Program-made: the position numbers and the translations under genes
Part shown: positions 58,150 to 64,000 of the stretch, in pieces
Numbering within the stretch: position 1 is the stretch's first letter
Layout: each line of letters starts with the position of its first letter
The notes under the pieces: model-generated
The model's input: only the letters and a program-made list of their open reading frames with translations
Told to the model about the DNA's origin: nothing
Database searches by the model: none
NCBI GenBank assembly: GCA_958510825.1
Contig: OY294051.1
Coordinates: 30,507,667-30,571,666 of the forward strand
From: Brachypterus glaber
Lineage: Eukaryota > Arthropoda > Insecta > Coleoptera > Kateretidae
DNA: 64,000 bases
Reading direction: 5' to 3'

Positions 58150-58570
58150 TAAAAAAAAAACATGTTTTTATTGATAAATAAGAGATACTCTTATTAATCA
58201 ACGAGTGTATCTAATTTTTTTCTAATTTGGTACAATTGACTGTTGATAATGACAACTTTTCCTAAAAAAATAACGTTTATAGCACGTTTTCTTCTATTTG
58301 TTTTAGGTTTCGCCCCTATAAACTCCTTGTTTTTGGTGATTTTTTTTTTAATTTGGTACGATCCTGAAAAAATTAAGTTCATCGAAGATTTTCTTCCACA
58401 ATTTTCGATTTTTTAAAGTTCCCCCATAACTTTCTTATTTTTGCGGGGGTTCCTTTTAATTAGAGTACGCTTCGTGCCCGTACGGAGGGACAGACAGACG
58501 GGCGGAGATTTTTAAAAGATATATAATTTTTTTCATTTTGGACAAAAAATCTTTTTTCGAGGTCGAAAGT
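58150..58570 (-). mobile_element. Family C-like repeat, reverse copy
   Basis: CCCCCATAACTTTCTTATTTTTG and a GGACAGACAGACGGGCGGAGA tract match the minus-oriented copy at 41.7-42.3 kb. Confidence 0.5.
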
Positions 58571-59219
58571 AAACAAACTCCTCTGTTGTCAAGCTTCAAG
58601 AAGTATAATAATGTTCATAAAGTATAACGTTTAAAGAAGATTTCAAGAACATCATATAATAATATCATTAATTTTTGTGCACTGTTAACAATTAATTATA
58701 AAAAACTAGCCACTTGATTTTAAATTTGTTAGTAATTTTTAACTAACTAGCGTTTTTTTAACTGTTTATGTTATAAATAAAAAAAATTAATTGCGCATAA
58801 TAAAACTGTAAATGCTATAAATAAAAAATAAAATATTACTTAGCCTGATAAGCTTACCCAATTATAATTAAAAATTATTTTAATAATTGAAAATGTTGAA
58901 TTAATTTTATCTGTGTAGCTAACTGAATGAGCCCAAAATATTTACATGTAATTGCAATAAAAATCTTAAAAATATTAAACTTGTAATCAGTTTGTTAAGT
59001 CACAGATTGCATAGCTGCCTGGATCTTTCAAGCTTCAAACAAGCTGAAATAAATGGGTTGGGCAGCCAGATTAATTTAAGTACGTAACGTAACCACAAAA
59101 AGTTGTGCTGTTGCCCTTACCAGATTTCTGGTTGCAGCAACCAGAGGAATATTTGATCCGTATTTAACTCAAAAATACGACACAGAGACACAGACGAGAC
59201 CTTTGAGAATCTTGACGAA
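58571..59219. other. No gene; second CTGGTTG block
   Basis: 59106-59168 is the downstream copy of the CTGGTTG-containing direct repeat. The remainder is AT-rich. Confidence 0.45.
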
Positions 59220-59500
59220 TAATTTTGGCAATTAAAGATATATTGTCAACCTCACATACATGTACTTCCAAAAATCAAGCCTAAGGAAGCTATCGAGGGA
59301 GTTATGGTCTTCTAAAAATACGTTATTTTTAAAGGGCCATAGTAGCTTTAAAACCGATTTTTCAACCTACATGTATACCTATATATTGCTATATCCTAAA
59401 GGGTTCCTGAATTATAAAATAAAAACCGAATTTTTAGCTACTTTCAAAGAGGCTTAGCTCCCTTACGATGCATTTTTAGACGTCTTTATAGGATCTTTTT
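59220..59500. repeat. Relic related to the 62538-63248 element
   Basis: GGGTTCCTGA.TTATAAAA, then TTTTAGCTACTTTC..GAGGCTTAGCTCCCTTACGATGCATTTTTAGA parallels 62965-63045 of the later element. Confidence 0.45.
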
Positions 59501-60050
59501 GTCATATTTTATGATGTATAATCACCCGTTAAAATCTTGGATCCCATTTTAAATACACCGTCTATACATTGTTTTTTGAAAACCCTCTAAAAATTAACAA
59601 CGACGACTATGTCAGAATCCATGTATTTTATGTATATTTTAATATTTTACTCGTTTTAATTTTTAATAATTTTGGTGGGCAAATAGAATAGAAACAGATC
59701 TATGTGTTATGAATATTTATCAGTTTAAAAAAGATCTATTAATAAAAACTGACTATATTAATGGTGTAATAACGGAATTTTATAAATATTAGAGACACAG
59801 TTATCTCAACTAAAGTCATGTGTAATATGTTTATAGCTTTATATCTTATAGTGCAAAATCAAATAAATTAAATCAAATATTTGTGCTATATTTACGTCAA
59901 AGAATTTTCATGGTTATATCCTTTTCAGGATGTTTTATTTTAAAGTCTGATTTTTAAAACTGGGTTAAAAATTTTAATCCATTTTAACTTAATTTTAGCC
60001 CATTTTAATGAGTGATCAATTGATTCCACATTAAAAAAATATGAGTAAGT
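59501..60050. other. No gene seen
   Basis: AT-rich DNA without recognised features. Confidence 0.35.
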
Positions 60051-60194
60051 GCACATCCACAGGCTCGCATAACAAGCATAAGACATAAGAATGCGATTCC
60101 GTGATGGGCTTGATGTGCCGTCATGTATCTTGTAAGCCAATCACGGTATCGCATTCTTATGTATTATGCTTGTTATGCGAGCCTGTGGATGTGC
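60051..60194. mobile_element. Hairpin MITE, 55-bp arms
   Basis: GCACATCCACAGGCTCGCAT.. (60051-60105) and its near-perfect complement (60140-60194) enclose 34 bp. The 66-codon minus frame crosses it by chance. Confidence 0.88.
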
Positions 60195-60777
60195 CTTATC
60201 CGGTAATGGCTTTTAATAAAGATAAATCTCACCATATTTTATTTTAATTTGATACAAGATATATTGCTTATCAGATACTTCTATGTCTTCTTTTTATTAG
60301 AAGCAGTTTAACTGATCCAAATTTTATTAAAAATACCTTTTATAAACAGGCTTAAAGCTTAAGGATATTTTGGAGAGCGAGATGGCAGTTAAGGTAGGCA
60401 GGCCTAGAATGAAATAAAGCTAACAAATAAGAAAGGATGTAGATTAGAAAAATTTTATAAAAATAAATGAGTTGGCTAGAGGGGGGTGGAGAGCTGCTGC
60501 CTCAAACCAGTCTTAGACTGATCTCAATTATCAGGAGTAGCTATAAAGTGTCTTTTACCGATCTTTTACAGTCTAACAGTCATTTACTTTACTCTTGCAT
60601 CCATTACTTCAGTCGTTGGGAAACTTTTTGTTGGTTATTTATCCAAAAAGTTTTCCAACGATTGGATCCAATCAACTCGAGTTATGGCTGTAATAGGCCA
60701 GTTAAATAATGATTTAGCTGACTGGGACAGCTAAATTACGTAACCTAAACACATCAAATTGAATTACCAAAATGGTA
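60195..60777. other. No gene; hairpin at 60614-60660
   Basis: CGTTGGGAAACTTTTTG and CAAAAAGTTTTCCAACG form a 17-bp stem with a 13-nt loop and one mismatch. The 80-codon frame across it is unrecognised. Confidence 0.5.
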
Positions 60778-61053
60778 TGGGAGGATTGGTGCAGTGGACT
60801 ACCGCGTCGTACTTGACGAGTTTACTACCCAAATAGCGTGAGGTTCGATTCTCATCGGCGCTGATTTGCCTTTTTCAGTTAATTAATAATTTAAATTTGG
60901 CGAAAGCATAAATGAAGCGAACACTCCCTATAAATTGGTTCGAAAGTCAATTAAAGCCCGTGGTTCCCTCTACTACTAGCCCACACAAGTCCTGGACTTA
61001 GGGAATGCTTAATTAAGTAGAATAGTACGAGGTTCAACAAAAATGTAATGTAA
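60778..61053 (+). mobile_element. tRNA-derived SINE, full length
   Basis: A box TGGTGCAGTGG at 60787-60797 and B box GGTTCGATTCT at 60842-60852, 45 nt apart, as in tRNA promoters. Then CGGCGCTGATTTGCCTTTTT, the shared body and the tail ATGTAATGTAA. Best-preserved of the four copies in the window. RNA polymerase III transcription is inferred from the boxes. Confidence 0.92.
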
Positions 61054-62533
61054 AAAATACGGCGAATTTTTGTTTAAAAACTGGAAAATACAGCCAATGT
61101 AAGCTGTTATATCTAAAAGTCTTACTTGGAATAACTTGATGATGATGAAATAACTCTTAAAGGCGTCAATTTGAAAAATTGTGATACATGAAGGTGCATG
61201 CATATATTTTAGATAAGCAATATTTCTATAAATCTAGATAGATATATTACGATATGCACTTAAACGTCGTATTAATTTCAGAATATAAATTACAGTTTAA
61301 GTTCGACGTATCAGTAACAGTAACAGTAATAACATTATTTATTACCTAGACAACATAAACAATTATTAAAGTCAACCTAACGTATGGTCAATATAGGATT
61401 AAATATAAACAATGGATACGACAGAATAACATAAAAAGTTTTGACAAACTTTAAAGTTTGCGTCACAAATTGGTGAGTAAAAAAAAATTCGTCAACTACA
61501 CGTAACAGAATTTTTTCAGTATTGGTTAAAATTAATGGTTTGGAAATTTGATCAAGGTAGCTAGGATTGGTGGTTTAAAAATGACTTTTAGTGATGTTTT
61601 TTATTAACCATTGTGCTTTTAATAAATTTTGACGTTTATTTTAAACTGACAGTTATTTTACGTTTTACAAATAATTATAAGAAAATGTTCTTAAAACGTG
61701 AATTTTCGTTTAAAATTACTAAATAAATAAAAACTAAATTTTTATTCATAATGTGCTAATAAAATAAAAATTAAACATTACATTTTAAGCTAGTTTAACA
61801 AACAGATGCATAAAAAATCCTTCAGACAAAAAATTAATTTTTTTAGTTAAAATTAAAAAATACAATATTTTATTAATTTTTAGAATAAATCATACGTCTA
61901 CTAAATCTTTTTTTTTTTATTTCGCGTGTATGTAATGTTTAAAACTATTATCATTAATATACCTAATGCAGAAAATAACGTAATTATAATGTGGTTAATT
62001 ATATTATAATGTATATTTACAAAACAGTCTAGCCTTTAATTCTCCTTTACTTTCACTTAGTAAATACTTTTTCATAAAAATTAGTAGTTTCCAAACAAAA
62101 ATACATTATACTATATTGCCTTTTACGCACAGTAAAAGTTGTTGTGCAAAAATAAGTGTAAGGCCTTGTCAAAAGTCCGAAAAGGGCAAATCTTAAAATG
62201 CATTTTTAGTAACAACTATTTAAAATTATAATTATAATTTTAATTATTAAGAACTATTTGCAGCCATAGTACTATTTTGTTCTTTATATGTTTTAAGGAT
62301 TCTTATTGCTAAATTTCCTGTGAAAAGCCTACGAAATACATCCGGCAAGTACATAATTTATCATACATATGGTACATTTCAACATGATTTTCAATAGTTA
62401 TAATAAAGCACTACTTAATACAGAATAAACGTTAATAAAGCAAGTAATACTGTTAAGTTTGAAATAAGTAAATAAAAATAAATAGCATTAAATAAAATAC
62501 CTATACAATAAAGATATTATTATATCAGTAATT
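61054..62533. other. No gene seen
   Basis: 1.5 kb of AT-rich DNA without frames or repeats that I recognise. Confidence 0.35.
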
Positions 62534-63252
62534 AATAACACTGTGCGACAAAATTGAGATTATCTTTTAGGCAAGAGATCTGTCAGCGTCATTCAAAAAT
62601 TTAAAGTCCAAACCTAGCGTTTTATAACTTTAATAAACTTATGTCCAAAAAATCTTCGTAGGTACGGTCCTTCAGTGACAGTCCCGCAAATTTCGTTTAA
62701 TATTTCAAGAATCCTTTGAGCTACAGAAATGAATTTATACATGTGTTCTTATATGAACAAGGCCTATTCATATATACTATTTTCATTTTTTAATTTTAGC
62801 CAAGGGCTGGCAAGTTACGCTGAAAAAAGAATTGGGCAAAAAAGTGCTTGGACCTTCCCGTTTGGCCCGCCCTTGGCTAAAATTAAAACATGAAAATAAT
62901 ATATATTAATAGGCCTTGTTGATATAAAAACACATGCACAAACTCATTTCTGTAGCTCAAAGGGTTCCTGAGATATTAAACGAAAATATAATTTGCGGGT
63001 CTGTCACTGAAGGACTGTAGCCCCCTTACGAAACATTTTTGAACATAAGTTAATATGAAATTTTTTTCATGTCTTTTAATAGGAATTTACCTCCCAAAGT
63101 TATGAAACGCTAACTTGAAAAATGGATCTTGTATATTAGCGTGAGCTGAAAACTTAAAATTAAAAAAAATCGCTTAAATTCGACTATAGTCTTAAATTAA
63201 CGACTGACGTTGACTGATCTTTTGCTTAAATTTTCTGTCGCACAGTGTAATA
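62534..63252. mobile_element. 711-bp foldback DNA element
   Basis: ACACTGTGCGACAAAA at 62538 and its complement ending 63248 are the termini, flanked by AATA on both sides (62534-62537, 63249-63252). Long inner arms (about 62600-62820 against 62870-63090) share GTCCTTCAGTGACAG, AGCTACAGAAATGA and AATTTTAGCCAAGGGC with their complements. Non-coding. Confidence 0.82.
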
Positions 63253-63257
63253 CTAGG

Positions 63258-63566
63258 GCAGTAGACGCTTTAGGGAAACAATACATATTTGTTGTTTTGA
63301 AATTGGTATACATGCATACATTAGTTAAAATGACTAAAGAATTGTTAGAATTTGAATTTTGAGGTTATATCTGTTGACAGTTACAATTGTACACAAACCG
63401 TAAACAGAAATAACCTAAAGATTTAAATTAATTATTAAACGTCAAACAAAATTGTTATTTTATACACATATGAAAGTAGCAACACATGTATGACACTAAA
63501 AAAACGGTATTCGAATGACCTTGAAGGGAAAATTAAATGATATCAGAGGAAGTGAGATGACAGTCT
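63258..63566 (+). repeat. Uninterrupted copy of the Gypsy target repeat
   Basis: Reverse complement aligns continuously with 2826-3057 joined to 13197-13245 after removing the Gypsy element and one ACGT. It starts a few bases beyond the foldback element and shows what the target site looked like before insertion. Confidence 0.8.
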
Positions 63567-64000
63567 TATTAATTTTAGCAATAAGTTATACATACTTATT
63601 AAGCATTACTTAACTATGGAATTTAAAGTGCAGCATTAAAAAAAATTAACGTCATTTAAAATTCTACTGTTAGGTAGGAGTCTTTCATAGTATAATGTCC
63701 TATTCTAAATTAGCTATAAATATGCGTATTAATGTTAAACATATATATTATTTGTACCGATACATAATATGTTTAAGAAAAAAGGTTTCGCTTGAGGTAG
63801 GTCTAGAAAGACTATAACTGTTCTAACCAAGAATAATAATTATATTTAAATTATCAAGTTAAAACTTTAAAATCAACTACTATACTGCACTGTTATGGTA
63901 TAAGACATCAAAATAGTCACTTATTATGCATTATATAATGTTTTTTTTTGTCCTTTTTGAAAATATGCTGAGATTTATGCGTTTATCATTGTAAAGTAAA
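63567..64000. other. No gene seen
   Basis: AT-rich to the window end; nothing recognised. Confidence 0.35.

Noticed and set aside
60778..60860. Genuine tRNA gene
   Set aside because: A and B boxes are present but the segment continues into a SINE body shared by four copies, and the acceptor stem is not complementary.

Overview
The window is AT-rich, intron- or intergenic-like DNA from an animal, most probably an insect. The pointers are a Ty3/Gypsy element resembling the Ulysses/Osvaldo group, Jockey-type LINE relics, tRNA-derived SINEs and many foldback MITEs. I found no recognisable host protein-coding gene. Apart from one long retrotransposon ORF, the open frames are short and mostly fall in repeats. 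One 57-nt stretch near 16.9 kb has unusually good splice signals and could be an internal exon, so the window may lie inside a long gene. No rRNA gene, genuine tRNA gene or CRISPR array is visible.

Layout. 0-3 kb: a foldback repeat, a frameshifted Jockey-like LINE relic and a tRNA-SINE. 3.06-13.19 kb: a complete, apparently young Ty3/Gypsy LTR retrotransposon on the minus strand. It has 2.1-kb LTRs, a 4-bp ACGT target duplication, a primer binding site, a polypurine tract and one uninterrupted 1603-residue gag-pol frame. It sits inside an older repeat whose unoccupied copy is at 63.26-63.57 kb, giving a natural empty site. 13-30 kb: a LINE RT relic, a TTAA-flanked foldback element, a SINE, the candidate exon, several perfect-looking palindromic MITEs, and a 559-bp element with repeated internal motifs. 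30.16-33.29 kb: a 3.1-kb element with inverted repeats of about 520 bp and other elements nested two levels deep; a single arm recurs at 51.2 kb.

33-45 kb: the first of three copies of a multi-hairpin family (33.3, 49.6, 52.9 kb); one of two opposed copies of a ~740-bp family (34.0 and 55.9 kb); a LINE C-terminus split by a precise TA-flanked MITE; more palindromes. 45.88-48.92 kb: a 3.03-kb hAT-like element with a perfect 8-bp target duplication, 15-bp TIRs and terminal arrays of an ACATTAC motif, containing a perfect 28-bp hairpin. 49-64 kb: nested B-family MITEs, two SINE copies, further hairpins and the empty-site repeat.

Functionally, only the Gypsy element looks able to make protein. 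The other elements are non-autonomous or decayed and would depend on transposases or LINE enzymes encoded elsewhere. Many long inverted repeats could fold into long hairpin RNA if transcribed, which makes the locus a plausible source of small RNAs; that is inference.
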